Counted from the first letter of the stretch, positions 27,910 through 36,991 are shown. The stretch is 64,000 bases of DNA from Pseudomonas sp. ACM7 (GCF_004136015.1 NZ_CP024866.1:5800066-5864065); one strand, 5' to 3'. Numbers and translations are program-made. The notes: generated by a model not told the origin, from the letters alone.

Positions 27910-29579
27910 TGAACCTGCTCCGTAAACTTCTCCTCGCCGCTGCCGGGCTCTTGCCGGCCTCCGTTGTGCTGGCTGCACCCGCGCTGGGTGCGGTGGAAAA
28001 ACAACCGCTCAACCTGCATGCGATCGGCATGTTCTTCGTCTTCGTGCTGGGCACGCTGGCCATTACCTGGTGGGCCGCGCGGCAAACCAAATCCACGTCG
28101 GACTTCTATACCGCGGGCGGTGGGATCACCGGGTTCCAGAACGGTCTGGCGATTGCCGGCGACTACATGTCCGCCGCCACGCTGCTGGGGCTGTCCAGCC
28201 TGGTGTTCGCCAAGGGTTACGACGGCTTCATCTATACCATCGGCTTCTTCGTCGGCTGGCCGATCATCACCTTCCTGATGGCCGAGCGTCTGCGCAACCT
28301 GGGGCGCTACACCTTTGCCGACATCGTGTCCTATCGACTGGACCAGAACAAAGTGCGGATCTTCGCTGCGTTTGGTTCGTTGACGGTGGTGTGCTGCTAC
28401 CTGATCGTGCAGATGGTCGGTGCCGGTCAGTTGATCAAATTGCTGTTCGGCCTCGACTACCCGGTAGCCGTGGTGATCGTCGGCGCATTGATGTTGGTGT
28501 ACGTGATCTTCGGCGGCATGATCGCCACCACCTGGGTGCAGATCATTAAGGCTGTGTTGCTGCTTGCCGGCGGCACGACTCTGGCGTTCATGGCCATGTC
28601 GCAATTCGGTTTCAGCTACGAAACCCTGGCCACCAAAGCCGTCGAAGCCCATGCCAGCGGCTGGAACATCATGGGCCCCGGTTCAATGCTCGCCGACCCG
28701 ATCAACACGGCTTCGATGTCGCTGGGCCTGGTGTTCGGGATTGCCGGTCTGCCGCACATTCTGATGCGCTTCTTCACCGTGCCTAACGCCAAGGAAGCGC
28801 GTAAGTCGGTGTTCTACGCCACCGGTTTCATCGGTTTCTTCTTCCTTGTTGTCTGCACCCTGGGCTTTGCCGCAATGGTGATCATCGGCACCGACCCGCA
28901 GTACTACGTTAATGGTGAAGTCGGCGGCGCCTTGATTGGCGGCGGCAACATGGTCGCCATGCACCTGGCCAAAGCGGTCGGTGGCAACCTGTTCTTCGGT
29001 TTCCTCTCGGCCGTGGCCTTCGCCACCATTCTTGCGGTGGTCTCCGGGCTGGCCCTGGCCGGTGCCTCGGCGATATCCCACGATCTCTACGCCACGGTGT
29101 TCAAGAAAGGCAAAGCCAGCCAGAAACAGGAAATGCGCGTGACCCGCATGGCCACCGTGGGCCTGGGCATCATCGCGATTCTGCTGGGCATTCTGTTCGA
29201 GAAGATGAACGTCGCGTTCCTGGTGGGCCTGACCTTCGGCATCGCCGCATCGACCAACTTCCCGGTGCTGATCATGGCCATGTACTGGAAAGGCTTGACC
29301 ACCAAAGGCGCGATCATCGGCGGTTTCGCCGGCCTGATCTGTGCGCTGGTGCTGGTGATCCTCTCGCCAGCCGTCTGGGTCACCGTGCTCGGCCATGCTC
29401 ACGCGATCTTCCCGTACGACCACCCAGCGCTGTTCTCCATGCCGCTGGCGTTCTTCGTGATCGTCGTGGTGTCGAAACTCGACCGCAGCGTGCGGGCCGA
29501 CAAAGAGCGTGACGCTTACGCCGACCAGTTCGTTCGCGCCCAGACCGGCCTGGGTGCCGCCAGCGCTTCCAGCCATTGA
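27909..29579 (+). CDS. Solute:sodium symporter, ActP-like monocarboxylate transporter
   Basis: Transporter of the SSS family (556 residues). It begins with a probable signal peptide ([20 protein letters not shown]...AAPALG), as ActP does, then about 13 helices. Family blocks include [31 protein letters not shown] and [19 protein letters not shown]. Known relatives carry acetate, glycolate, pyruvate and other short monocarboxylates. Coupled to DUF485 and followed after 64 bases by the acyl-CoA dehydrogenase gene. It presumably imports the acid that the ligase activates. It should not be named actP itself because the acetate locus normally has acs, which is absent here. Confidence 0.87.
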   Translation: MNLLRKLLLAAAGLLPASVVLAAPALGAVEKQPLNLHAIGMFFVFVLGTLAITWWAARQTKSTSDFYTAGGGITGFQNGLAIAGDYMSAATLLGLSSLVFAKGYDGFIYTIGFFVGWPIITFLMAERLRNLGRYTFADIVSYRLDQNKVRIFAAFGSLTVVCCYLIVQMVGAGQLIKLLFGLDYPVAVVIVGALMLVYVIFGGMIATTWVQIIKAVLLLAGGTTLAFMAMSQFGFSYETLATKAVEAHASGWNIMGPGSMLADPINTASMSLGLVFGIAGLPHILMRFFTVPNAKEARKSVFYATGFIGFFFLVVCTLGFAAMVIIGTDPQYYVNGEVGGALIGGGNMVAMHLAKAVGGNLFFGFLSAVAFATILAVVSGLALAGASAISHDLYATVFKKGKASQKQEMRVTRMATVGLGIIAILLGILFEKMNVAFLVGLTFGIAASTNFPVLIMAMYWKGLTTKGAIIGGFAGLICALVLVILSPAVWVTVLGHAHAIFPYDHPALFSMPLAFFVIVVVSKLDRSVRADKERDAYADQFVRAQTGLGAASASSH

Positions 29580-29643
29580 TAGAGAGGGCACGGCCTGCTA
29601 AAGCGGCGCCGTGCCCATCGCACAACCTTTTGAGGTTCACGTT

Positions 29644-31416
29644 ATGCCCGAATTCAACGCCCCGCTGCGCGACATGCGCTTTGTGCTGCATGAAGTGTTC
29701 GACGCCCCGGCCCTGTGGGCACGCCTGCCGGCCCTGGCCGACAGTGTCGATGCCGCCACCGCTGACGCCATTCTTGAGGAGGCGGCCAAAGTCACCTCGC
29801 ACCTGATTGCGCCATTGAATCGCAGCGGCGACGAGGAAGGCGCCCAGTGGGTCGATGGCCAGGTCAGCACGCCAATCGGTTTCAAACAGGCTTATGCCAC
29901 CTACATCGAAGGCGGCTGGGTGGGTCTTTCCGGTAATGCCGATTTCGGCGGCATGGGCATGCCGAAGATGCTCGCCGTGCAGTTCGAAGAAATGCTCTAC
30001 GGCGCCAACTCCAGTTTCGCCCTGTATTCAGCGTTGAGTTCCGGTGCCTGCCTGGCACTGGATGCCCACGCCAGCGACACCCTGAAAAACCTCTACCTGC
30101 CGCCGATGTACGAAGGCCGCTGGGCCGGTTCCATGTGCCTGACCGAGGCCCACGCCGGCACCGATCTGGGGATTATCCGCACCCGCGCCGAACCTCAGGC
30201 CGACGGCAGCTTCAGCATCACCGGCAGCAAGATCTTCATCACCGGTGGCGATCAGGACCTGACCGAAAACATTGTCCATCTGGTGCTGGCCAAACTGCCG
30301 GACGCACCGGCGGGGCCGAAAGGCATCTCACTGTTCGTAGTGCCCAAAGTACTGGTCAATGCCGACGGTTCCCTCGGCGATGCCAACGCCGTGAGTTGCG
30401 GATCGATCGAACACAAAATGGGCATCAAGGCCTCGGCCACCTGTGTGATGAACTTCGACGGCGCCAGCGGCTGGCTGGTTGGCGAGGCCAACAAAGGCCT
30501 GGCGGCGATGTTCACCATGATGAACTACGAGCGCTTGTCCATCGGCATTCAGGGCATTGGCTGCGCCGAAGCGTCCTATCAGAGCGCCGTGGCTTACGCC
30601 CGTGAACGTGTGCAGAGCCGCGCGCCGAGCGGTGCTATTGCTCCGGACAAAGTGGCTGACCCGATCATCGTCCACCCCGATGTGCGTCGCATGCTGCTGA
30701 GCATGAAAGCCATGACCGAGGGCGGCCGTGCGTTCGCCAGTTATGTCGGGCAGCAACTGGACCTGGCGAAGTTTTCCGCTGACGACAAGGAGCGCGACAG
30801 CGCGCAAACCCTGGTTGCGCTGCTGACGCCAGTGGCCAAGGCGTTTTTCACCGACACCGGCCTGGAAAGCTGCATCAACGGCCAGCAAGTGTTCGGCGGC
30901 CATGGCTATATCCGTGAATGGGGCCAGGAACAATTGGTCCGTGACGTGCGCATCGCGCAGATCTACGAAGGCACCAATGGCATTCAGGCCCTGGACCTGC
31001 TCGGACGCAAAGTGTTGGCCGATAACGGCGTCGCGCTGCGCCAGTTCACCGGCGAGATCCGTCATTTCGCCCATCAGCCTGACGCGCCCTACTCCGCTCA
31101 ACTGTTCGATGCCGTACAGCGTCTGGAAGACCTGAGCGACTGGCTGCAGGATCAGGCTACGACCAACCGCAACGAAATCGGTGCCGCTTCGGTGGAGTAT
31201 TTGCACCTGTTCGGCTACGTCGCCTACGCCTGGCTTTGGGCGCGCATGGCTCAGGTTGCCAAGCAAAAGCTGCACGAAGACGAAGGGTTTTATGGCGCGA
31301 AAATCGCCACCGCCGACTTCTATATCCACCGCCTGCTGCCGCGCATTTTGAGTCTGGAGCAATCCATCCGCGCAGGCAGTGCCTCCTTGTTTGGCCTGAG
31401 CGCCGAACAGTTCTAA
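29644..31416 (+). CDS. Acyl-CoA dehydrogenase, DmdC-like long form
   Basis: FAD-dependent enzyme of 590 residues that introduces an alpha-beta double bond into an acyl-CoA. The start MPEFNAPLRDMRFVLHEVF is the usual beginning of this long family, with GAGG nine bases before it. Acyl-CoA dehydrogenase blocks are MCLTEAHAGTDLG (FAD/substrate), the C-terminal-domain NYERLSIGIQGIG, and QVFGGHGYIREWGQEQ and QIYEGTNGIQALDLLGRK with the likely catalytic glutamate. An extra C-terminal domain of about 130 residues sets it apart from the 380-residue enzymes. Relatives include 3-methylmercaptopropionyl-CoA dehydrogenase and medium- or long-chain enzymes of Pseudomonas. No hydratase or thiolase is present in the cluster, so later steps are shared with general beta-oxidation. 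Confidence 0.88.
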   Translation: MPEFNAPLRDMRFVLHEVFDAPALWARLPALADSVDAATADAILEEAAKVTSHLIAPLNRSGDEEGAQWVDGQVSTPIGFKQAYATYIEGGWVGLSGNADFGGMGMPKMLAVQFEEMLYGANSSFALYSALSSGACLALDAHASDTLKNLYLPPMYEGRWAGSMCLTEAHAGTDLGIIRTRAEPQADGSFSITGSKIFITGGDQDLTENIVHLVLAKLPDAPAGPKGISLFVVPKVLVNADGSLGDANAVSCGSIEHKMGIKASATCVMNFDGASGWLVGEANKGLAAMFTMMNYERLSIGIQGIGCAEASYQSAVAYARERVQSRAPSGAIAPDKVADPIIVHPDVRRMLLSMKAMTEGGRAFASYVGQQLDLAKFSADDKERDSAQTLVALLTPVAKAFFTDTGLESCINGQQVFGGHGYIREWGQEQLVRDVRIAQIYEGTNGIQALDLLGRKVLADNGVALRQFTGEIRHFAHQPDAPYSAQLFDAVQRLEDLSDWLQDQATTNRNEIGAASVEYLHLFGYVAYAWLWARMAQVAKQKLHEDEGFYGAKIATADFYIHRLLPRILSLEQSIRAGSASLFGLSAEQF

Positions 31417-31479
31417 CGATTGAACCGCACGCGGCGCCACGCTCCTGTCTTTTCGGCGTTCGCGTTTTTTATCGATAAG

Positions 31480-31500
31480 CCCTCGCCCACCTGGCGAGGG
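31480..31500. terminator. Hairpin between dehydrogenase and porin genes
   Basis: CCCTCGCC and GGCGAGGG pair perfectly (8 bp) around CACCT in the 128-base gap. No T-run follows on either strand, though a T-run (GTTTTTT) sits before it. It is a weak terminator or an mRNA-protecting stem; a separate porin promoter is possible. Confidence 0.4.
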
Positions 31501-31544
31501 CCGTGGGACCTGTCTTTCCATAATAAAAACAAAGGGGCTTCACC

Positions 31545-32813
31545 ATGGACCGCAACACCCGCACCCTCGCTACCCGACTGTTGCTGGCCGGCGGCGTCAT
31601 CAGCCTCTCGGCCCCCGCCGCTGCTGACTTCGTCAAAGACAGCAAGGCCAGCCTTGAGCTGCGCAACTTCTATTTCAACCGTGACTATCGCCAGGACAAC
31701 GCCGCCCAATCCAAACAAGAGGAATGGGCACAGGGCTTCCTGCTGCGCTATGAATCGGGATTCACCGACGGTTTGATCGGTGTCGGTTTCGATGCCATTG
31801 GACTGGTCGGCGTCAAGCTCGACTCCAGCCCTGATCGCGCAGGCTCCGGCCTGCTCAAACGCCACCGCGACACGAGTAAAGGTGCTCAGGACGAGTACGG
31901 CGAACTGGGCCTGACCGCCAAAGTGCGGGCTTCAAAAAGTACGCTGAAACTCGGCACGCTGCTGCCGAAACTGCCGACGATACTGGCCAACGATTCACGG
32001 CTGTTGCCACAAACCTTCAAGGGCGGTCAGTTGACGTCGCTGGAACTCGAAGGCCTGACCGTGGATGCCGGGCGACTGACCCAGGTCAATCAGCGCGACT
32101 CCTCGGACTACGAGGACATGGGCATCACCCGGACCGGCGCCAAAGGCATCATCACGCGTCATGCCGACAGCGACAGCTTCGATTTCGCCAGCCTGAACTA
32201 CAAATGGACCAGCAACCTCGCCACCGGTTACAGCTACGGCCATCTCGACAACTTCTACAGCCAGCACTTGGTCAACCTGACCTATGTGTTGCCGGTGACG
32301 ACCGGCCAGTCGCTGAAGACGGATCTGCGCTTCGCCCGCTCCACGGACGACGGTGGCAGCAATGTCGATAACAACGCCATCGGCGCGATGTTCACCTACT
32401 ACCTTGGCGGGCATGCGTTGGGCCTGGGTTACCAAGGTATGAGCGGCGACACCGGCTACGCCTACGTCAACGGCACCGATGCCTTCCTGGTGAACTTCGT
32501 GCAGATCGGCGACTTCGCCAGCAAGGACGAAAAGTCCTGGCAGGCTCGCTACGACTACAACTTTGCGGCCATTGGCGTTCCGGGGCTGACGTTCATGACC
32601 CACTACCTCACCGGCGACAATATCGATCTGGGCGGCAATCGTCCGGAAGGTAAGGAATGGGAGCGTGATACCGACATCGGTTATGTCGTGCAGAGCGGGC
32701 CGCTGAAGAATGTCGGGGTGAAATGGCGTAACGCGACGGTGCGCTCGACCAATTTCGGCAGCGACCTGGATGAAAACCGTTTGATCGTCAGCTACACCTT
32801 GCCGATCTGGTAA
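31545..32813 (+). CDS. OprD-family outer-membrane porin
   Basis: Substrate-selective outer-membrane channel of 422 residues. A signal peptide covers about residues 1-27 (LLLAGGVISLSAPAAA). The OprD start DFVKDSKASLELRNFYFNRD, internal repeated beta-strands with alternating hydrophobic residues and a final ...ENRLIVSYTLPIW ending in an aromatic residue support an 18-strand barrel. The family imports small carboxylates, amino acids and peptides in Pseudomonas. As last gene of the ligase-symporter-dehydrogenase cluster it is the likely outer-membrane entry for the same acid. A REPIN follows. Confidence 0.9.
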   Translation: MDRNTRTLATRLLLAGGVISLSAPAAADFVKDSKASLELRNFYFNRDYRQDNAAQSKQEEWAQGFLLRYESGFTDGLIGVGFDAIGLVGVKLDSSPDRAGSGLLKRHRDTSKGAQDEYGELGLTAKVRASKSTLKLGTLLPKLPTILANDSRLLPQTFKGGQLTSLELEGLTVDAGRLTQVNQRDSSDYEDMGITRTGAKGIITRHADSDSFDFASLNYKWTSNLATGYSYGHLDNFYSQHLVNLTYVLPVTTGQSLKTDLRFARSTDDGGSNVDNNAIGAMFTYYLGGHALGLGYQGMSGDTGYAYVNGTDAFLVNFVQIGDFASKDEKSWQARYDYNFAAIGVPGLTFMTHYLTGDNIDLGGNRPEGKEWERDTDIGYVVQSGPLKNVGVKWRNATVRSTNFGSDLDENRLIVSYTLPIW

Positions 32814-32823
32814 GTAGATCAAG

Positions 32824-32908
32824 AGATCGCAGCCTGCGGCAGCTCCTACGGGGTACGCATTCCTTCTGTAGGAGCTGCCGAAGGTTCGGGCCGCGTTCGG
32901 ACGATCTT
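32824..32908. repeat. REPIN-like inverted repeat after the porin gene
   Basis: AGATCGCAGCCTGCGGCAGCTCCTAC is mirrored by GTAGGAGCTGCCGAAGG...GATCT. The right arm carries about 13 extra bases (TTCGGGCCGCGTT region) compared with the perfect relative at 54411, so it is a diverged copy. It may end the porin transcript. Confidence 0.7.
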
Positions 32909-33008
32909 TTGATTCTGCCCTTAGCCCCTCCCTCCCAACACCAAACCGCTTCAGTGGCCAGAGTAGGTTAAGATGCCTGCAAACCAGGCCCGCCGCGAGA
33001 CGCCCCGC

Positions 33009-33521
33009 ATGACTGATACCACCCCCCGCCTGATCAAGAAGTACCCCAATCGCCGACTGTATGACACCCACACCAGCAGTCATTTGACGCTGGCGGACAT
33101 ACGCCAGTTGGTGGTCGACAAAATTGCCTTTCAGGTGGTCGATGCCAAGAGCGGCGAGGACCTGACGCGCAGCATCCTGCTGCAAGTGATTCTGGAAGCC
33201 GAAAGCGGCGGTGAGCCCATCTTCACCACCGAAATGCTGCTGGGGGTTATCCAGTTCTACGGCCCTTATCAGGGCGTACTCGGCAGTTACCTGGACAAGA
33301 GCATCCAGACAGTCATCGACATCCAGTCCCAGACCGGCGCGCAATCGTCCGAAGCCTGGAGCGACTTCATGCATCAACAGGCCCCGGTGATGCAGGACCT
33401 GATGCGCCAATATGTCGACCAATCCAAGGCGTTGTACCTCAATACCCAGAACCTGTTCGGCATGTTTGGCGGTAAACCCGGCACCGATAACGGGCCGAAA
33501 AAAAATGGCGATGGGGAATAA
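33009..33521 (+). CDS. phbF: PHA synthesis repressor, PhaR/PhbF type
   Basis: DNA- and PHA-binding repressor of 170 residues that controls phasin genes in short-chain PHA producers. The PHB/PHA accumulation regulator DNA-binding domain is the N-terminal RLIKKYPNRRLYDTHTSSHL with QLVVDKIAFQVVDA. The second domain (TRSILLQVILEAESGG, FGMFGG) follows. I choose MTDTTPRLIKKY because related proteins start just before that motif; an ATG at 32973 with AGG upstream is a real alternative, adding 12 residues. It stands opposite to phbP, and the phbP terminator stem covers its last codons. Candidate binding boxes lie at 34210-34257. Confidence 0.85.
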   Translation: MTDTTPRLIKKYPNRRLYDTHTSSHLTLADIRQLVVDKIAFQVVDAKSGEDLTRSILLQVILEAESGGEPIFTTEMLLGVIQFYGPYQGVLGSYLDKSIQTVIDIQSQTGAQSSEAWSDFMHQQAPVMQDLMRQYVDQSKALYLNTQNLFGMFGGKPGTDNGPKKNGDGE

Positions 33522-33534
33522 ACCCATCGCCATT
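33498..33534 (-). terminator. phbP terminator overlapping the phbF 3' end
   Basis: AATGGCGATGGG and CCCATCGCCATT form a perfect 12-bp stem around a seven-base loop, and eight A on the plus strand give a T-run on the minus strand. It is a strong intrinsic terminator for the minus-strand phasin gene. Its stem includes the last codons and stop of phbF. Confidence 0.85.
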
Positions 33535-33556
33535 GGTGCCGCTTACTTGATGCGAC

Positions 33557-34126
33557 TTACTTGTTACCGCTGGTAGCCTTGGCGCTTGCTTCTGGAGCAG
33601 CTTTGGTGGCCGCGGCAGTCGCTGCGTCGAAACCACTCTGAGCCACATCGGCAGCCTGTTTTACGGCTTTCTGTGCGCTTTCGAACACAGTACCGGCATT
33701 CGCCAGGCTCGACTTGAACGCTGCCACAACAGGCTCGGAGCCGGCCGGTGCATTCTTGCTGATGGCTTCAACGAACTCTTGCACCTGTTGGGTGCCCGCT
33801 TCGACTTGACTCGAGGTCAGTTTGGCGATGTCCGACTGAGTACCGACGATCAGCGCTTGGACCTGACGGTTGAATTCAGCTAGACGTTCAGTCTGTGCAC
33901 TTGGCTGGGTGAAAGAAGCCTGAAGCTCGGCGAAACCTTGTGGATCACGGACGGCCAGCAGCTTGCGAACACCTTCGAAGTGCTCTTCGGTGGAGTCGCG
34001 CAGTGCCTTGAACTGCAACTGGCTGAGCTGTTCAACGCTGGCGAAGACTTTGCCGCTGATTTGCTGCAAAAGATCGAGGTTGGCTTTCTGAGCGGTTTGC
34101 AGTTTTTCCGAATTGAAAAAAGACAT
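33557..34126 (-). CDS. phbP: Phasin, PHA granule-coating protein
   Basis: Granule-associated protein of 189 residues. It begins MSFFNSEKLQTAQKANLDLL and has the phasin_2 pattern: long amphipathic helices from about residue 10 to 150 (KVFASVEQLSQLQFKALRD; TERLAEFNRQVQAL; VEAISKNAPAGSEP) and an Ala/Lys-rich tail (AATAAATKAAPEASAKA). No signal peptide, consistent with the cytoplasm. It covers polyhydroxybutyrate granules and fixes their number and size. It is divergent from phbX across 255 bases that contain two likely PhbF boxes. A strong terminator follows. Confidence 0.88.
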   Translation of the reverse strand: MSFFNSEKLQTAQKANLDLLQQISGKVFASVEQLSQLQFKALRDSTEEHFEGVRKLLAVRDPQGFAELQASFTQPSAQTERLAEFNRQVQALIVGTQSDIAKLTSSQVEAGTQQVQEFVEAISKNAPAGSEPVVAAFKSSLANAGTVFESAQKAVKQAADVAQSGFDAATAAATKAAPEASAKATSGNK

Positions 34127-34209
34127 GCTTGAATCTCCTGGTACTGGAAGGCCCTGATGGACCTGAGGACGCGATAGCGATCCGGCCAGTCATCGCGTTA
34201 GCCTTGATA

Positions 34210-34257
34210 TTGCAGTGCACAAAACTATTTGGCAACGTCTATTTTTGTGCGGTGCAA
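34210..34257. promoter_or_regulatory. Two likely PhbF/PhaR boxes between phbP and phbX
   Basis: TTGCAGTGCACAA (34210-34222) and TTGTGCGGTGCAA (34245-34257) are two copies of TTGTGCnnTGCAA in opposite orientation, 35 bases apart. PhbF/PhaR-type repressors are reported to bind TGC-N3-GCAA-like sites near phasin genes. They lie about 85 and 120 bases from the phbP start and would also face the phbX promoter. Confidence 0.55.
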
Positions 34258-34381
34258 AATAAACTTTGCTCATGCCCTCCCTATTCGCTATAAACTCCAG
34301 GCTATCGAACGGCCGGCCTAGTCCTCTTTAACTAAAGGGTTCAGATGCGCAGGTTGCCATGCATAGCGTCAGGAGATCACG

Positions 34382-36991
34382 ATGGGTCAGGAAGTTAATA
34401 TTGCGCTGCAAGATGAAAAGCTCTCCGAACCCGCCGGCTTGTTCGAGCACCTCAATCATCTACAACGACTTAATACCCGTAACGTCCTCGACGCCGTGCA
34501 GAAGCGCCAGGCAAAAACCTTCGCGCCTTTAAGCCTTGGGCAACTCCGACAGCCAACGCCTGCTGACTGGCAGGAATACTTCACGGACCTCGGCCAACGC
34601 AGCGTGTTGTTTTGGGACACCTTGCGTCAGCGCGGCGACAACACCCTGGCCCACGAACGCGCCGGGTATCCGCTGCTGCTCAAGTTCAATCATGAAACGC
34701 TGGTCGCCGGTGAAGACCTGCCTCGCCCGGTCAATTACTCGTTGTTGCAAATCCTCGGCGGTCCCGGACAACAGATCGACAGCAAAAAACAGCCGGTGAT
34801 CATCATTGACCCACGCGGCGGCCACGGCTCGGGGATCGGCGGTTTCAAACAGGATTCGGTCATCGGCGAGAGCCTGAGAGCCGGCCACCCGACCTACTTC
34901 GTCTCCTTCAGCCACTCGCCCCGCCCTGGGCAAACCCTCGCCGATATCAGCGAAGCCCAGGCGCGGTTCATCGAAGTCGTCAGCGCCCGACATCCCGACA
35001 GCACCAAACCCGTGGTAATCGGCAACTGCCAGGCGGGCTGGGCCTTAATGGGCCTCGCGGCCACCCGGCCGGAGCTGCCGGGGCTGATCATCGTCAACGG
35101 TGCGCCGTTGTCGTATTGGGCCGGCGTCAATGGCCGCAATCCGATGCGCTACACCGGCGGTTTGCTGGGCGGTGGCTGGATGGCGCGCCTGGGAAGCGAC
35201 CTTGGTAATGACCGTTTCGACGGCACCTGGCTGGTCAGCAATTTCGAAAACCTGGACCCGGCCAACACCTATTGGGGCAAGTACTACCACTTGTTCAGCG
35301 AAGTCGACAGCGAGGCCGCACGCTTTCTGGATTTCGAACGCTGGTGGGGCAGCCCGACCCTGCTCAATGGCGAAGAGATCGAGATGATTGTCGACGACCT
35401 GTTCATCGGCAATCGGCTGTCCGGCGGCCTCGGTCGCAAGAGCAGCGGGCTTGATCTCAAGCTGATCGAAGTGCCGGTGGTGGTGTTCTGCTCGTATGGC
35501 GACAACATCACCCCCCCGCAACAGGCACTGGACTGGATCTCCGACGTCTATCCAAGCGATCTCGCGTTGCAAAATGCCGGACGCACCATCGTGTACCTGC
35601 GGCACGCGAGCATCGGTCACCTGGGCATCTTCGTGTCCGGTGAAGTGGCGCGGCGCGAGCACCGTGAATTGCTCGGTGCGGTCGATGCGATCAATGCGCT
35701 GTCAGCCGGGCTGTATGAAATGCTGATCGAAGACCTGCCGGAGAATTCGGCGACGCCGTATGCCGTGCGTTTCGAACGCCGGCGTATCGCCGACATCCAT
35801 GGCCAGGTGCAGCCGCCCCGTGATGACGATCGCGAATTTGCGCTGGTCCAGCGCGCGTCCGACATCAACAACAGTGTGTACGACGAATTCATACGCCCGT
35901 GGTTGCGCCAGCTGATCAACGAACCGAGCGCCGAAATGCTGCGCAGGGCGCACCCTTTCCATCAGCAACAAGTGGCCTGGAGCAGTTTGAACCCGGCGCT
36001 TTGGTGGCTGGCAGGCAGTGCCGCCCAAGTGAGCAAGGATCGCCATCCCGCCAGCCAGAACAACCCGTTGCTGGTCTGGCAGGAACTGCTTTCCAACCAG
36101 GTGCAGGACGCCTTGAACGGCTATCGGGATCTGCGCGATGCGGCTCAGGAAATGTGTTTCTACGGCGTGTATGGCGTACTCAATAGCCTCACCGGCAATG
36201 CACCCGGGCGAAATTTGCAGGAACATGCCGAGCAGCACGACAAGGCTTTGATCGAGCGCTTGCAGGATGCCCTGCCCCTTGGCGGCCTGATGGAAGCCTT
36301 GATACGGATCCTGTTCCTGCTGGGCCGCGACAGCGACACGTCGGGCAAGGAAAGCGTCGAAAAATTGATCCTGCAACTGCAGGTGCTGCTCCAGGACTAC
36401 AGTGCCAAACCGCTTGATTTGCGCGAAACCCTGCGCCTGCAAAAACTGCTGGTCGCCACCCATCCGCAAGAAAGCCTGCACAGCCTGCCCTTGATGCTTG
36501 CCGAGGTCGAAGAGCGCCAGCAAGTGCTGGCGGCCGTCGCCAATTTGCTGCCGGAACTGCTGACCAGCGGCGCAGACAACCCCTTCTGGCGTGAGCTGCA
36601 CACGCTGCTGGACGTGCCGCTGCCGGGTTTCAGCCTGACCCAACCACCCGGTGAATCCGATGCCATCGAAGAGAAAGTCCCGGCGATAGCTCCAGAGACG
36701 GTCAAGCAGGAAGCCCCAGTGGTCATCCCTGAGCCAATCAAGCAGAAAGCCCCGGCGGTAACCCCAGAGCCAATCAAACAGAAAACCCCAGCGGTAATCC
36801 CCGAACCAATCAAACAGAAAACCCCAGCGGTAATCCCCGAGCCAATCAAACAGAAAACCCCAGCGGTAATCCCCGAGCCAATCAAGCAGGAAAAAACCGC
36901 AGTGACCCCTGACCCCGTCGCCAAGGTTGCGAGTCCAGTGCGCAAACCTGCCAAGGGCAAGAAAGGCGTGAAAAAACCTCCGGTGAAATAA
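34382..36991 (+). CDS. phbX: DUF3141 protein PhbX, PHA-synthase-like hydrolase fold
   Basis: Protein of 869 residues, widely found next to PHA genes but without assigned biochemistry. The start ATG at 34382 has AGGAG upstream. Residues 100-430 form an alpha/beta-hydrolase with a PhaC-like lipase box variant, GNCQAGW, giving Cys216; Asp374 in SYGDNITPP and His413 in ASIGHLGIF complete a Cys/Asp/His triad as in PHA synthases. The following 350 residues are helical. The tail (residues 771-842) is six copies of a 12-residue PEPIKQKTPAVI unit, then a Lys-rich end (GKKGVKKPP), similar in character to histone-like PhaF tails. It may bind granules or DNA, or act on PHA or a CoA ester; all of that is inference. 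It is divergent from phbP and convergent with phbR, 24 bases away. Confidence 0.8.
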   Translation: MGQEVNIALQDEKLSEPAGLFEHLNHLQRLNTRNVLDAVQKRQAKTFAPLSLGQLRQPTPADWQEYFTDLGQRSVLFWDTLRQRGDNTLAHERAGYPLLLKFNHETLVAGEDLPRPVNYSLLQILGGPGQQIDSKKQPVIIIDPRGGHGSGIGGFKQDSVIGESLRAGHPTYFVSFSHSPRPGQTLADISEAQARFIEVVSARHPDSTKPVVIGNCQAGWALMGLAATRPELPGLIIVNGAPLSYWAGVNGRNPMRYTGGLLGGGWMARLGSDLGNDRFDGTWLVSNFENLDPANTYWGKYYHLFSEVDSEAARFLDFERWWGSPTLLNGEEIEMIVDDLFIGNRLSGGLGRKSSGLDLKLIEVPVVVFCSYGDNITPPQQALDWISDVYPSDLALQNAGRTIVYLRHASIGHLGIFVSGEVARREHRELLGAVDAINALSAGLYEMLIEDLPENSATPYAVRFERRRIADIHGQVQPPRDDDREFALVQRASDINNSVYDEFIRPWLRQLINEPSAEMLRRAHPFHQQQVAWSSLNPALWWLAGSAAQVSKDRHPASQNNPLLVWQELLSNQVQDALNGYRDLRDAAQEMCFYGVYGVLNSLTGNAPGRNLQEHAEQHDKALIERLQDALPLGGLMEALIRILFLLGRDSDTSGKESVEKLILQLQVLLQDYSAKPLDLRETLRLQKLLVATHPQESLHSLPLMLAEVEERQQVLAAVANLLPELLTSGADNPFWRELHTLLDVPLPGFSLTQPPGESDAIEEKVPAIAPETVKQEAPVVIPEPIKQKAPAVTPEPIKQKTPAVIPEPIKQKTPAVIPEPIKQKTPAVIPEPIKQEKTAVTPDPVAKVASPVRKPAKGKKGVKKPPVK
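36692..36907 (+). repeat. 36-bp tandem repeat inside phbX
   Basis: Six in-frame 36-bp units encode PETVKQEAPVVI, PEPIKQKAPAVT, then three identical PEPIKQKTPAVI, then PEPIKQEKTAVT. The central units are almost identical at the DNA level, so the number of copies probably changes by slippage or recombination. Confidence 0.9.

Noticed and set aside
27909..29579. Naming the symporter actP (acetate permease)
   Set aside because: Neighbouring ligase is not an acetyl-CoA synthetase type and the cluster includes an acyl-CoA dehydrogenase, so acetate is unlikely to be the main substrate.
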